A DNA stretch of 64,000 nucleotides from an uncultured Bacilli bacterium (GCA_910576795.1 CAJTIX010000004.1:1-64000); one strand, 5' to 3'. Counted from the first letter of the stretch, positions 33,927 through 43,766 are shown. Program-made: numbers and translations. The notes: generated from the letters alone by a model not told the origin.

Positions 33927-35702
33927 ATGGAATTAGCCAATCCTATTATTAAAAAAATAGAAGATAGTGAGTTGGGATTAAATAAATTTGAATTAGAAAT
34001 AAATGCTTGTAAAAATAAAAATGAGAAAAAAGTAATAAAAGATTATCCAACTGTATATATTCATACATGGAAAAGAAAAGAGGTCTATGAGGTATATATA
34101 GGGGAATCCAATGATATATTTGAGAGAACAAGAGAGCATTATAGAAATAGAAAAGTTCAAGGAAAATGGCAGAAAAATTTAAGATTAAAGGATACTGATT
34201 TATATGTGATAGGACATGAACATTTTAATAAATCATTAACACTTGATGTTGAAAACAGATTAATGCATTATTTGACTGGTGTTGAAAATGTTAGAAAGGT
34301 CCATAATGCGAGGGGAAATCCCCAAAATCAATACTACACATCCAATGAATTTGATCAAATATTTCATAAAATATGGTTAAAATTAGGAGGATATAATAAC
34401 GAACTATTTCCTTTAGAGAGTAAAATAATTGATTCTGCAATCTTCAAGGCTTCCCCATTACATAAATTGACAAAGAAACAACAAGCTGTAAAAGAATTAA
34501 TAGTAAGTAAAGTGATAGAATCATCATTGACTAATAAGACTGGCCAATTAATATTTGTAGAAGGAGAGGCTGGTACTGGTAAAACGGTATTAAATAGCAG
34601 TACTTTTTATGAATTATGTTGTATGAGTGAAACATCTGTTGAAAATGATATTAACCCTATTACTAAACCATTAAAATGTTGCCTAATTGTTAACCATAAA
34701 GAACAGAGAAGTGTATACCGACAAATATTCAAGAAATTATGTATTGAAAATGGAGATTTAGTTTATTCACCAACTACTTTTATTCATAAATATGATGTTA
34801 ATCATCCTATAGATGTAGTATTTGTAGATGAAGCACATTTATTGTTAACGCAAGGCAAACAATCATACACGGGAAAAAACCAATTACAAGATATTTTAAA
34901 TAGAGCAAAGGTTACAATTATAATGTTTGATACGAATCAAATTTTAACTGCTGAACAATATTGGGAATATAAACTTTTAGAAAAGTATAGGAAAATGGCA
35001 CAAGATAACAATAATCACATTGTTCTTACAGAACAATTAAGAATTCATGCGAACGATAAAGTGATTAAATGGATTGATGACTTTACGAAAAAAGGGATTG
35101 TTAATAAATTACCGAAAAAACTAGGAAATTATGATATTGAAATATTTGATACGCCAAAACTTTTGGAGAATAAAATAAAAGAAAAAGCAAAAAATAAAAA
35201 TTCAAAATTATCTAGGCTAGTTGCAACATATGATTGGAAGTATAGTTCTTCACATACAAATAATGGAAAACCTTGGGAGGTAACTATAGATAAGTGGCAT
35301 AGGTCATGGAATTATGAAGTTGCAAAGAACTTTAGTAGAAACGAAAACAAAGGAATTAAAGATAAATCTTGGGCTGAACAAGATCATACAATTAATGAGG
35401 TTGGTTCAATATTTACAATTCAAGGTTTTGACTTAAATTATGTTGGAGTAATTATAGGACCATCGGTAAAATATCGAAATAACAAAATCATCTATTGCCC
35501 TGAATTTAGTTGTCATGAAAAAGCTGTCCAAAATAGGAAATTATCCGATGGTACCTATAAAAATTTTGGAGAACTATTAATAAGAAATCAATTGAGAATA
35601 TTAATGACAAGGGGTGTTAATGGTTTATATATTTATGCATGTGATGAAGGATTAAGAGAACATTTAAAAAAATGTGCTGAAAAAAGGTATGTATGTGAAT
35701 AA
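33927..35702 (+). CDS. GIY-YIG nuclease-like domain plus DUF2075 P-loop ATPase
   Basis: The 591-aa protein has an N-terminal GIY-YIG-like module (residues about 30-125: TVYIHTW, EVYIGESNDIFERTREHY), then a DUF2075/Schlafen-type helicase-like ATPase. The latter has Walker A EGEAGTGKTVL, Walker B VVFVDEAHLLL, an LTEQLRIHAND motif, EVGSIFTIQGFDLNYVGVII and LRILMTRGVNGLYIYA. DUF2075 proteins with nuclease modules occur in defence islands. The ATG at 33927 is chosen because the one at 33918 abuts the AAGGAG site. It probably acts with the MazG-like protein upstream and lies just before a Wadjet operon. The role is inference. Confidence 0.85.
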   Translation: MELANPIIKKIEDSELGLNKFELEINACKNKNEKKVIKDYPTVYIHTWKRKEVYEVYIGESNDIFERTREHYRNRKVQGKWQKNLRLKDTDLYVIGHEHFNKSLTLDVENRLMHYLTGVENVRKVHNARGNPQNQYYTSNEFDQIFHKIWLKLGGYNNELFPLESKIIDSAIFKASPLHKLTKKQQAVKELIVSKVIESSLTNKTGQLIFVEGEAGTGKTVLNSSTFYELCCMSETSVENDINPITKPLKCCLIVNHKEQRSVYRQIFKKLCIENGDLVYSPTTFIHKYDVNHPIDVVFVDEAHLLLTQGKQSYTGKNQLQDILNRAKVTIIMFDTNQILTAEQYWEYKLLEKYRKMAQDNNNHIVLTEQLRIHANDKVIKWIDDFTKKGIVNKLPKKLGNYDIEIFDTPKLLENKIKEKAKNKNSKLSRLVATYDWKYSSSHTNNGKPWEVTIDKWHRSWNYEVAKNFSRNENKGIKDKSWAEQDHTINEVGSIFTIQGFDLNYVGVIIGPSVKYRNNKIIYCPEFSCHEKAVQNRKLSDGTYKNFGELLIRNQLRILMTRGVNGLYIYACDEGLREHLKKCAEKRYVCE

Positions 35703-35719
35703 ATTTATTATAAACAAGC

Positions 35720-35748
35720 AAAAGATACATTTTAATGAGTATCTTTTT
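35720..35748 (+). terminator. Terminator after the GIY-YIG/DUF2075 gene
   Basis: AAAAGATAC (35720-35728) pairs with GTATCTTTT (35739-35747), followed by T residues. Confidence 0.75.
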
Positions 35749-35870
35749 TGGTTTCTGTAGAATTTGGCATAATATCATGGACAAAATTGGTATTTAGTTT
35801 TCTTGTTAAGATTTAAAATATATTAAAGAATAAGTGTTGTTGCATTTATTTGTAATTGAATTGGTAAAAT

Positions 35871-35899
35871 TTGACAACAATAAGATTTGACTTTATAAT
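35871..35899 (+). promoter_or_regulatory. Promoter of the Wadjet operon
   Basis: TTGACA at 35871-35876 and TATAAT at 35894-35899, exactly 17 bp apart, both perfect consensus. The jetA ATG follows 24 bp later after AAAAGGGGTGAAATA. Confidence 0.88.
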
Positions 35900-35923
35900 A
35901 GCGCATAAAAAAGGGGTGAAATA

Positions 35924-37282
35924 ATGTTTAATTTGTTTGATTTGATACCTATGAATTTTTTTAATATATTTGTAGGAGCCAATAGAGTTATTTATGCAGA
36001 TATCTTATTTATTCTTTTTGCAAAAATGAAATCTATGAATAGTTATACAATGTATAAAGAAGAATTTATTGACATTATTGAAAACTATTTAATTAGTAAC
36101 GCGATTGAAATAGAGGAATTAGATATAGAAAGTAAGAATCCTAGAACTACGGCTACTGCGATTTTTAGAAAATTAAAAGAACTAGGCTGGATCGACGTAG
36201 AATATGATGCTGTGCAACAACAATTAGTTAATTTTGAGGACTATGCAATTTCTGTTTTAAATAATTTATTGGAACTTAGCAAAGATAGTACATTTGAATT
36301 AAGTAGTAAGGTATATAGTATGTATATGAATTTAAAAAATATAGATCTTGAACGTGGATATTTGACAGTGTATACAGTTTATAAACAAGCACGCGATTTG
36401 ATTGATAAATTGAAAAGTTTAAATTCGAATATTCGTAAATATATTAAGAAAATGATTCAATTAGATCAAAAAGATGAAGTACAATATTTGAATTGTGTTT
36501 TAAATCAACTATTTAGCGATTATAAAGAGAAGATTATCGATAAAGCTTATTACTATATGAAAACAAATGATAATCCCAGAAAGTATAAACAGGCGATTGA
36601 AAGCATATGTGAAAGGTTAAAATATGATGAGGCAAGCAGTAGGGAACTGATAAATCAAATTATGACAAAAGATGAACTAGATGCAGATGAAGCCCTTAAT
36701 AAATTAGAAGAAATGCTTAAATTTATAGAAGGCTCTTTTGATGAAGCAATTGATTTGATGCAGATAATTGATGAAAAAAATGCCAAATATATCAATGTTG
36801 CAATTGATAAAATCAAGATTATTTTAAATCATAATACTGATATTGAAGGACACTTATTACATATTTTGAAAAATTTTGATTTACTACAACCTGAAGATAT
36901 AAATTCTCACTTTTTTGATAGAAGAAATATTATGCACAGTTCATTATACACAATAAAAATGAGAAAAAAAGAGATTGAACCACAAGAATTAAAACAAAAA
37001 AATATCAATTATATGAAGGATCATTCTTTATCAATCTTGAAAGAAAATGTAAAATACTGCAAGCGAAATATCCAAAAATATGTAATGCAAAAATTGGAAA
37101 AAAAAGATTCATTGACAATAGAAGATTTTAACATTTCATTAAAAGAAGAATTTATTAAATTATTGCTTATTATGATTTATGAAAGTGATAAAAGTTCTAA
37201 TTATAGAGTGATATGGGATAAAGAAGAAATGAAAGCATATGGCTATACGACAAGACAATTTATAATAGAAAGGAAAAAATAA
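35924..37282 (+). CDS. jetA: Wadjet system protein JetA (kleisin-like subunit)
   Basis: A 452-aa, mostly helical protein, the first gene of a four-gene unit that matches Wadjet anti-plasmid systems. The N-terminus (FDLIPMNFFNIFVGANRVIY) and the central helical run resemble the JetA group formerly called DUF5716; I rely mainly on that and the operon. JetA is the kleisin of the MukBEF-like JetABC loop-extruding complex. It ends one base before jetB. The subtype cannot be fixed by eye, but the sequence does not look like the DUF3375 form of type I. Confidence 0.85.
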   Translation: MFNLFDLIPMNFFNIFVGANRVIYADILFILFAKMKSMNSYTMYKEEFIDIIENYLISNAIEIEELDIESKNPRTTATAIFRKLKELGWIDVEYDAVQQQLVNFEDYAISVLNNLLELSKDSTFELSSKVYSMYMNLKNIDLERGYLTVYTVYKQARDLIDKLKSLNSNIRKYIKKMIQLDQKDEVQYLNCVLNQLFSDYKEKIIDKAYYYMKTNDNPRKYKQAIESICERLKYDEASSRELINQIMTKDELDADEALNKLEEMLKFIEGSFDEAIDLMQIIDEKNAKYINVAIDKIKIILNHNTDIEGHLLHILKNFDLLQPEDINSHFFDRRNIMHSSLYTIKMRKKEIEPQELKQKNINYMKDHSLSILKENVKYCKRNIQKYVMQKLEKKDSLTIEDFNISLKEEFIKLLLIMIYESDKSSNYRVIWDKEEMKAYGYTTRQFIIERKK

Positions 37283-37283
37283 T

Positions 37284-37922
37284 ATGGAAGAAATTTTAGA
37301 AGCATTTATGCATGATTATAAATTATTAAGCGAGAAAGAAAAAGAAAAATTTGCCGAAATTGTAAACAAATTACTAAATATAAATTATATGACAAGTCAT
37401 AAAGCGGAGGACACATTAAACTATCAATTTATTGAAAATCATATAGATTGCTTTAAAAATTACTTTAATATTGTGCATATAGAATTGTGTTTATATAAAC
37501 AAACTAAAACAATTGTTTTGAAGACAGAATATATGAACAAATTGAATTTGAATAAACTGCAAAGTATTATTTTGTTGATTATAAGGCTTTTGTATTCACA
37601 GAAATTGAAAGAAATTAGTATATTAAATGATGTAATTATAAACGTTGGCGAAATTCGAAATAAATATGAAAATATAGGATTTGTAGGAGAAGAAAAATTA
37701 AATGTGGTAAAATTAAAAGACTGTCTTCAAATTTTTAAAAAATACAATTTAGTGAATTATAGAGGACAAAATATTTACGAGGATGACTTTGCAATTACTG
37801 TATATCCAACCATACAGTATGCAGTTTCTATTGATAATATTGAAGTGTTAGTTCAAAAAATTAATTGTTATAAAGAAAAGAGTGACCAAAATGAAGAAAT
37901 TAACGAAGATCAAATTGATTAA
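37284..37922 (+). CDS. jetB: Wadjet system protein JetB (kite subunit, DUF4194-like)
   Basis: A 212-aa protein with winged-helix-like composition. It contains LQSIILLIIRLLYSQKLKEI followed by a strand-rich part (NVGEIRNKYENIGF), in the position and size of JetB (MukE/ScpB-like kite protein). GAAAGGA precedes the ATG, which lies one base after the jetA stop. The 3' end overlaps the jetC start by about 32 bases, implying coupled translation. Confidence 0.82.
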   Translation: MEEILEAFMHDYKLLSEKEKEKFAEIVNKLLNINYMTSHKAEDTLNYQFIENHIDCFKNYFNIVHIELCLYKQTKTIVLKTEYMNKLNLNKLQSIILLIIRLLYSQKLKEISILNDVIINVGEIRNKYENIGFVGEEKLNVVKLKDCLQIFKKYNLVNYRGQNIYEDDFAITVYPTIQYAVSIDNIEVLVQKINCYKEKSDQNEEINEDQID

Positions 37923-40900
37923 TTGGTATACCTTTGAAAATGAAACAATTGACTTATATGGGAATTGTCTAATTTCGGGAGCGAATGGAAGTGGCAAATC
38001 TACTTTATTAGATGCCATACAATTTATATTAACCGCTGGTGGAACACAGTTTAATAAAGCAGCAGATGAGAAAAGTAAGAGAAATCTAGAAAGCTATGTA
38101 AGAGGAAAAATAGGAACTGCCAATAAAGAGTATTTAAGAAATGGTGATGTAACATCTTATGTTGCTTTACAATTCCATGATTATGAAACGAAAACAAAAG
38201 ATATAATTGGAGCTTGTATTGAAGTTTCATCTGGATTTAAACCTAAAAGGATATTTTTTAGAATTTCAAGTATGGACATAAACGATGAAATCTTTATCGA
38301 AAAGAATAAACCGAAAACAATGGTAGAATTTAGAAGGGTACAATCTATTGAAATATTTGAAACAAAAGGTGAAATCAAACAAATGATACGAGCTATTTTG
38401 GGTGTTTGCAGTGATAAATACTTCGAATTAATTCCAAGAGCCTTGGCATTTAAACCAATTGATGAAAATCTAGATAATTTTGTCAATGATGTATTACTTT
38501 CTGAAAAGGAAATTGATTTACATAGTCTTCAACAAAATATTCAAAATCTAACGGAACTACAGGAAATTATTAAGAATGAAGAGAATAAGATAAAAGAATT
38601 GGAAAAATTAGAAAAAGATTATGAAAGTTATAAGAATTGTTTATCGCAAAAGAAATTTTACGATTGGGCTAAACTACAATTTCAGATATTAAGTAGACAA
38701 GAGATAATTCAAAAATTAGAAGCTATGATTCATAATTTAGAAGCTCAACATACTGATAAAACAAAAAATATTGAATTAGAAGAAATATCCCTTGCTTCTT
38801 TAGAACAAGATATTGATAATTATAAAAAATCCAATGAAAGCAATTCTGATTTTAACATACAGGATCAACTCCAGAAAGATATTTTGAAATTAAAGGAGCA
38901 ACATGAGAATTTCAAAAAGGAATATAAAATGTATCAAAATTATTTTGAGAAAGAAATAAAAATTGCTCAAAATATAAAGTGTCATATTTTAGAAAAGGTA
39001 GAACTAAATCAAATTGAAGCATTAAATAAATGTCTTTATGAATATAAAAAATATGTAGAAAGTAAGAAAAGGGAATTTCAAACGAATTACCATCAATATG
39101 AGGATAGAGAAAAGGAAGTTTCTGATAAAATTAATATTTGTGATCAAAAATTAGAAAGGTTACATAAAAAGCAAATGCCATATGAACCCCATATTATTTG
39201 TTTACAAGATGAAATTAAAGTATACTTGAGTGAAAAATATAATATTAATGTTGAAGTGAGACCATTATGTGAATATATTGACATTACAGATGAAAAGTGG
39301 CGAGATGCAATAGAGGGGTACTTGAATACACAACGTTTTGATTTAATTGTGGAACCACAATATTTTGATGATGCTTTAAATGTATATGAATCTATCAAAA
39401 AAGAAAAGAAAATTTATGGTGTTGGTTTAGTAAATGTTAAAAAATTAGATTTAGAGGATATAATAGAAAATACATTGGCTACAAAAATTAAATCGAATTA
39501 TAATTATGCCTATTTATATGCAATTAAAATATTAAATAAGGTCGTATGTTGTGAAGATATTAATATGCTAAAAAGTTATAATAATGCCATTACACCCACC
39601 TGTATGGCTTATAGAAATCATGTCGCAAGACAGATCAATCCAAATGTTTATCAGGATTATTACATTGGTACGCAAGCGTATGAAAAGCAATTATCAAAAT
39701 ATACAAAAGTCCAAAAAGAATATAATACATTATTACAGAATATACAATCTACAATGAAAAATTACAATAATCAATTATTACAAATACAGGAAAGTAGAAT
39801 AGATGAGTTATTACGAGATATCACCGTATTGAAACGATATAATAGAGTGAACGAAGAAATGAATCAAAAACAAGATGACTTAAATAAGATGCAAACAGAT
39901 GGTCTAGTGTATGATATGATGCAAAAATTAAATGAATTGTATGCAAAATATGAAACTAAAAAGAAAGAAATAAATCAAATAAAAGATGAAAAAAGAAAAC
40001 TAGAACTCCAGATTGATGAAAATAATGAAAAGTTAGACATGTTGTATAAAGAATTAACTACTATCAAAGACAGTGTTACAGAAAAAGAAGTAGACTATGA
40101 AGAAAAAATCAAAAAAATATCATATTCACAAATTGATAATTTGTATTCTAAAAATGAAATCATATTAATGCAACTTCAAACTTCTATTGAAAGTTTACAA
40201 AGTAAATATAATGAGCAATATGAATATGATGAAATTCCTTCTATTGACACTGTCCAAAAATATATTACTACGTTATATCAAATTAGAGAAAAAGACATTG
40301 TCAAATATAAAGCAGATAGTGTAAATTTTCAAACGCAGTGTCGAAACAGTTTTGAAGAAGATTTTATTAGTCATTTAAGAAATAATATTATTAGTGCACA
40401 AGGAGAACTCAAAGAATTAAATAGAGCACTAAAAAATAAAAGATTTGGTCAAGATGGTGAAAAATATGAATTTGTGTTTGAACAGAGTGATGATCCTGAA
40501 TTAGCAAAATATTATGAGATTATTATGAGTGGAAAAGATTATACAGTGCATAGTTTATTTGATGAAACTTTAACTCAGGATCAAAAAGAACAAATGGAAG
40601 AATTATTTAGAAAACTTACGACTCCATCTGAATATGTATCTACTTGTCATTATACGGATTATAGAAAATATATGTCTTATGACATAAGGGTAACAAAAAA
40701 TAATGGGGATTCTTATAAGCTTTCTCATGTTGTAAGAGAAAAAAGTGGGGGAGAAACACAAACGCCGTTTTACTTCATTATTGCATCCTCTTTTGAGCAA
40801 CTTTTAAAGTCGGGAATACGTAAAGGGTCTATTGGATGTGTCGTATTGTTGGATGAGGCTTTCAATCGAATGGATGAATCTAGAATTGAAGCAATGATGC

Positions 40901-41058
40901 ACTTTTATAATGAGTTAAATATTCAGCTTTTAATAGCTGTTCCTCCACAACAGCTTCCAAGCATTGCCCCATATGTCAATACCAATTTGTTGATTGAAAC
41001 AAAAGATTATGATTCGTTTGTGATCCCTTATAGAATAGAGGATTTAATGGATGAATAA
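37891..41058 (+). CDS. jetC: Wadjet system protein JetC (SMC-like ATPase)
   Basis: A 1055-aa condensin-like ATPase. Walker A is SGANGSGKSTLLDAIQFI (P-loop residues 30-38). Long coiled-coil arms at about 220-430 and 600-800 flank a hinge-like region (about 440-600). The C-terminal head has the signature KSGGETQTPFYF (from 951) and Walker B VVLLDEAFNRMDESR (from about 984). JetABC extrudes DNA loops, and the nuclease JetD cuts small circular DNA. The ATG at 37891 is preferred to the GTG at 37882, which falls in the weak GAGTGA site. No frameshift or missing ATPase motif: it looks functional. Confidence 0.93.
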   Translation: MKKLTKIKLINWYTFENETIDLYGNCLISGANGSGKSTLLDAIQFILTAGGTQFNKAADEKSKRNLESYVRGKIGTANKEYLRNGDVTSYVALQFHDYETKTKDIIGACIEVSSGFKPKRIFFRISSMDINDEIFIEKNKPKTMVEFRRVQSIEIFETKGEIKQMIRAILGVCSDKYFELIPRALAFKPIDENLDNFVNDVLLSEKEIDLHSLQQNIQNLTELQEIIKNEENKIKELEKLEKDYESYKNCLSQKKFYDWAKLQFQILSRQEIIQKLEAMIHNLEAQHTDKTKNIELEEISLASLEQDIDNYKKSNESNSDFNIQDQLQKDILKLKEQHENFKKEYKMYQNYFEKEIKIAQNIKCHILEKVELNQIEALNKCLYEYKKYVESKKREFQTNYHQYEDREKEVSDKINICDQKLERLHKKQMPYEPHIICLQDEIKVYLSEKYNINVEVRPLCEYIDITDEKWRDAIEGYLNTQRFDLIVEPQYFDDALNVYESIKKEKKIYGVGLVNVKKLDLEDIIENTLATKIKSNYNYAYLYAIKILNKVVCCEDINMLKSYNNAITPTCMAYRNHVARQINPNVYQDYYIGTQAYEKQLSKYTKVQKEYNTLLQNIQSTMKNYNNQLLQIQESRIDELLRDITVLKRYNRVNEEMNQKQDDLNKMQTDGLVYDMMQKLNELYAKYETKKKEINQIKDEKRKLELQIDENNEKLDMLYKELTTIKDSVTEKEVDYEEKIKKISYSQIDNLYSKNEIILMQLQTSIESLQSKYNEQYEYDEIPSIDTVQKYITTLYQIREKDIVKYKADSVNFQTQCRNSFEEDFISHLRNNIISAQGELKELNRALKNKRFGQDGEKYEFVFEQSDDPELAKYYEIIMSGKDYTVHSLFDETLTQDQKEQMEELFRKLTTPSEYVSTCHYTDYRKYMSYDIRVTKNNGDSYKLSHVVREKSGGETQTPFYFIIASSFEQLLKSGIRKGSIGCVVLLDEAFNRMDESRIEAMMHFYNELNIQLLIAVPPQQLPSIAPYVNTNLLIETKDYDSFVIPYRIEDLMDE

Positions 41059-42238
41059 ATATACCGATTTAATTTTGAAGAAATTATTAAAAAAATATGA
41101 GAATAGTAAAATTTCTAAAGGAGAAACAAAACGAACTGTAAATATATTTATCAAATTTGATTTAAAAGAAATGAAAGATTATGTAAGTGAGGATAGTTAC
41201 AAATATGAATCTGAAATCCTAGAAGCAGTTGATTATTTAAAAAATAAACATTATATTTGTGTAGAAGAGAAAAATCATCGTATTCAAAGAGTTATTTTAA
41301 ATATAGAGTGGGTAGATTCCGTTTACGCAGAATTGCATTTAGAAAATCCTATAAAGAAAAATATATCCTACATGAGACAATTAAACCAGCATATAGATAA
41401 AGGCCAATTAGTGCATAATTTTTGTTGTAAAATGATGGATAAATTAGAACATTTTGAATCTGTTAAATCTTATTTTAATTCGGAAAATGAATTAAGAGAT
41501 ATATTGATTACCTTGGAGTATTTAGAAAATCAAAAAAATGAAATTAGTGAAAGAAATTTTAGTGCAAAATACTTGAATGACTCTAAAAAATTAGAACATA
41601 TGGAGGGAAAAATATTAAAGATAGTAAAAGAATGTAGTATGGAAGATTTTACAGATGATTCATATTTGGAACATTATAATGTGTATAAAAATCCTACGCA
41701 GGTTTATATACGTGGATATGGTATTTTTAAAATTTTTAATCAAATTGTTGATTTAAGTAAAATGGGAAACGAATTGGTTTTATCTAGTAATCAATTAAAG
41801 GATTTTTCTGTAATAGAGTTGCCCATATCTAAAGTAGTTACAGTTGAAAATCTTACAACGTATTATAATATACCTTACAAAGATAGTTGTGTTGTATATT
41901 TAGGTGGATTTCATAATACAATTCGTAAAGAATTATTGTGTAAGATTTATCAATTTAATCAAAATTTGCAATTTTATCACTGTGGTGATATTGATGCAGG
42001 TGGATTTTACATTCTAAATCATTTAACACAAGATACCAAGATTCCATTTATACCTTATTTTATGGATATAGAAACATTAAAAACTTATAAAATGTATGCA
42101 AAAAAATTGTCAGATGAAGATAGAAAAAGATTAGCAGATTTAATGGAAATAAAAGATTTATATATATATTATGATATTTTTGAGTATATGTTATTACATA
42201 ATATGAAATTAGAACAAGAAAATATTATATATAAATAA
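41051..42238 (+). CDS. jetD: Wadjet system protein JetD (TOPRIM-type nuclease)
   Basis: A 395-aa protein overlapping jetC by eight bases. The N-terminal half is helical (DUF3322-like). The C-terminal half is the DUF2220/TOPRIM-type nuclease: conserved Glu in VVTVENLTTYYN, IYLGG-like strand VVYLGGFHNTI and the metal-binding pair in YHCGDIDAGGFYIL (Asp313, Asp315). JetD cleaves plasmid DNA after the JetABC complex has extruded it. Catalytic residues are present, so the four-gene system appears complete. Confidence 0.92.
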   Translation: MNKYTDLILKKLLKKYENSKISKGETKRTVNIFIKFDLKEMKDYVSEDSYKYESEILEAVDYLKNKHYICVEEKNHRIQRVILNIEWVDSVYAELHLENPIKKNISYMRQLNQHIDKGQLVHNFCCKMMDKLEHFESVKSYFNSENELRDILITLEYLENQKNEISERNFSAKYLNDSKKLEHMEGKILKIVKECSMEDFTDDSYLEHYNVYKNPTQVYIRGYGIFKIFNQIVDLSKMGNELVLSSNQLKDFSVIELPISKVVTVENLTTYYNIPYKDSCVVYLGGFHNTIRKELLCKIYQFNQNLQFYHCGDIDAGGFYILNHLTQDTKIPFIPYFMDIETLKTYKMYAKKLSDEDRKRLADLMEIKDLYIYYDIFEYMLLHNMKLEQENIIYK

Positions 42239-42551
42239 CACGTTGTGCTAGTAAAAAGGAGAATAGAAAAACCATTCAAAATATGGTACTCTTAATTTGA
42301 AAAAATAATAATGAGACCTGAACAATATTTATTTGAAGCTTTAGAAGGAAATGAAACAGTAATAAAAGAGTATGTGAAAAACCAAGGTAAACAAGATGGG
42401 GAATATAAGCAATTTAGGCGACATCGCTATAAAAGATACCCCGCACTCGTAGAGTGACAATCATCCTTTGGATGATTAAAGCTTGCTCCGGGGAGTTTCA
42501 TTGTACCCAAATTGGGCAACTTACATATAATGACTTAGGAGGAGATTATAT
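42239..42551 (+). other. Spacer with a short ORF remnant and a structured segment
   Basis: After jetD a 48-codon frame (ATG 42311, stop 42455-42457) has no ribosome site and is probably a remnant. The segment 42439-42493 can fold as a three-way junction: CCCCG/CGGGG closing, CACTC/GAGTG and AATCATCC/GGATGATT as arms. A CCCAAATTGGG palindrome follows. The next gene's AGGAGGAG ribosome site ends the stretch. Confidence 0.5.
42439..42493 (+). ncRNA. Candidate structured RNA (three-way junction)
   Basis: Outer stem 42439-42443 with 42489-42493; arm one 42444-42448 with 42452-42456 (loop GTA); arm two 42459-42466 with 42470-42477 (perfect, loop TTT). It is more GC-rich than its surroundings and lies about 60 bases before the LysM amidase gene. 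It could be a leader, a mobile-element end or a chance fold. It matches no riboswitch class that I recognise. Confidence 0.35.
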
Positions 42552-43766
42552 ATGAATAATTTTCAAGTTGTTGTAGATGCTGGCCATGGAGGGAGCGACC
42601 CAGGTGCTGTAGCAAACGGTGTTCAAGAAAAAGATTTGAATTTACAAATAGCTCGTTATATGTATGAACAATTTCAAAACAAAGGAATTCCAGTTACACT
42701 AATTCGTAGTACAGATGAAACCATTAGCCCAACAGAACGTGTCAATAGAATACTTGCTGCTTATGGAGATAATCCCAATGTCATTGTAATATCAAATCAT
42801 ATCAATGCATCTGGTTCAGCAACTTCAGGAGCAGAGGGTGCTGAAGTTATTTATGCCTTAAGAAATGATGATACACTTGCTAAAAACATATTACAAGCAT
42901 TAGGAAATGCAGGTCAAGTTGTAAGAACTTATTATCAAAGAAGGCTACCAAGTGATACCTCAAAAGATTATTATTTCATTCATAGAAATACAGGAAGTAC
43001 ACAACCTGTTATTGTAGAATATGGATATATCGATAATCCAACTGATTTAGCGCGCATTCAAAATAATTATAAAAAATATGTAGATGCAGTAGTCAATGCC
43101 GTAATCGCAACCGAACAAGGTGCAACTATCCCATCTACTCCAGGAACAGGGACTTCTTATGTGGTAAAATCAGGGGATAGTTTATGGAGTATCGCAAACC
43201 GTTATAATACCACTGTAAATGCCATTAAAAACATGAACAATCTAACGAGTAATGCATTATCTGTAGGACAGGTATTACAAATTCCAACAAGTACATCTAC
43301 AGGAACTGGAAATACGTACACAGTCAAATCAGGAGACAGCCTATGGAGTATCGCAAACCGCTATAATACCACTGTAGATGCGATTAAAAACGCGAATAAT
43401 TTAACTGGCAATACCCTATCTATTGGGCAAGTACTCAGAATTCCAACAAGTACTTCTACGGGAACAGGAAACACATACACAGTCAAATCAGGAGACAGCC
43501 TATGGAGTATCGCAAATCGCTATAATACCACCGTAAATGCAATCAAAAATGCCAATAATTTAACCAGTGATTCCTTATCGATAGGACAGGTATTAACCAT
43601 TCCAACCAGTACCTCTACAGGGAAAACAACTTATACAGTTAAATCAGGAGATAGCTTATGGAGTATTGCGCAACGTTACAATACGACTGTAGATGCGATC
43701 AAAAATGCAAGTGGAATTATTAGTAATAACTTAAGTATTGGGCAGGTATTAACCATTCCAAATTAG
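42552..43766 (+). CDS. N-acetylmuramoyl-L-alanine amidase with four LysM repeats
   Basis: Residues 1-185 are a zinc Amidase_3 domain: VVVDAGHGGSDPGA, the Glu of KDLNLQI, ISNHINASGS and the catalytic Glu in IVEYGYIDNP. It cuts the bond between muramic acid and stem-peptide L-Ala. Four LysM modules of 53 residues follow (YTVKSGDSLWSIANRYN), joined by TSTSTGTGN-type linkers; they bind peptidoglycan. There is no signal peptide, as in CwlC-like mother-cell-lysis amidases, so release at sporulation is plausible (inference). The LysM DNA repeats (159-bp period from 43156) are nearly identical and prone to recombination. Confidence 0.92.
   Translation: MNNFQVVVDAGHGGSDPGAVANGVQEKDLNLQIARYMYEQFQNKGIPVTLIRSTDETISPTERVNRILAAYGDNPNVIVISNHINASGSATSGAEGAEVIYALRNDDTLAKNILQALGNAGQVVRTYYQRRLPSDTSKDYYFIHRNTGSTQPVIVEYGYIDNPTDLARIQNNYKKYVDAVVNAVIATEQGATIPSTPGTGTSYVVKSGDSLWSIANRYNTTVNAIKNMNNLTSNALSVGQVLQIPTSTSTGTGNTYTVKSGDSLWSIANRYNTTVDAIKNANNLTGNTLSIGQVLRIPTSTSTGTGNTYTVKSGDSLWSIANRYNTTVNAIKNANNLTSDSLSIGQVLTIPTSTSTGKTTYTVKSGDSLWSIAQRYNTTVDAIKNASGIISNNLSIGQVLTIPN

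Noticed and set aside
42311..42457. 48-codon ORF after jetD as a fifth Wadjet gene
   Set aside because: No ribosome site and no known fifth component of this kind; more likely a remnant.
43150..43766. Tandem DNA repeat as non-coding satellite
   Set aside because: The repeats are in frame and encode LysM modules.
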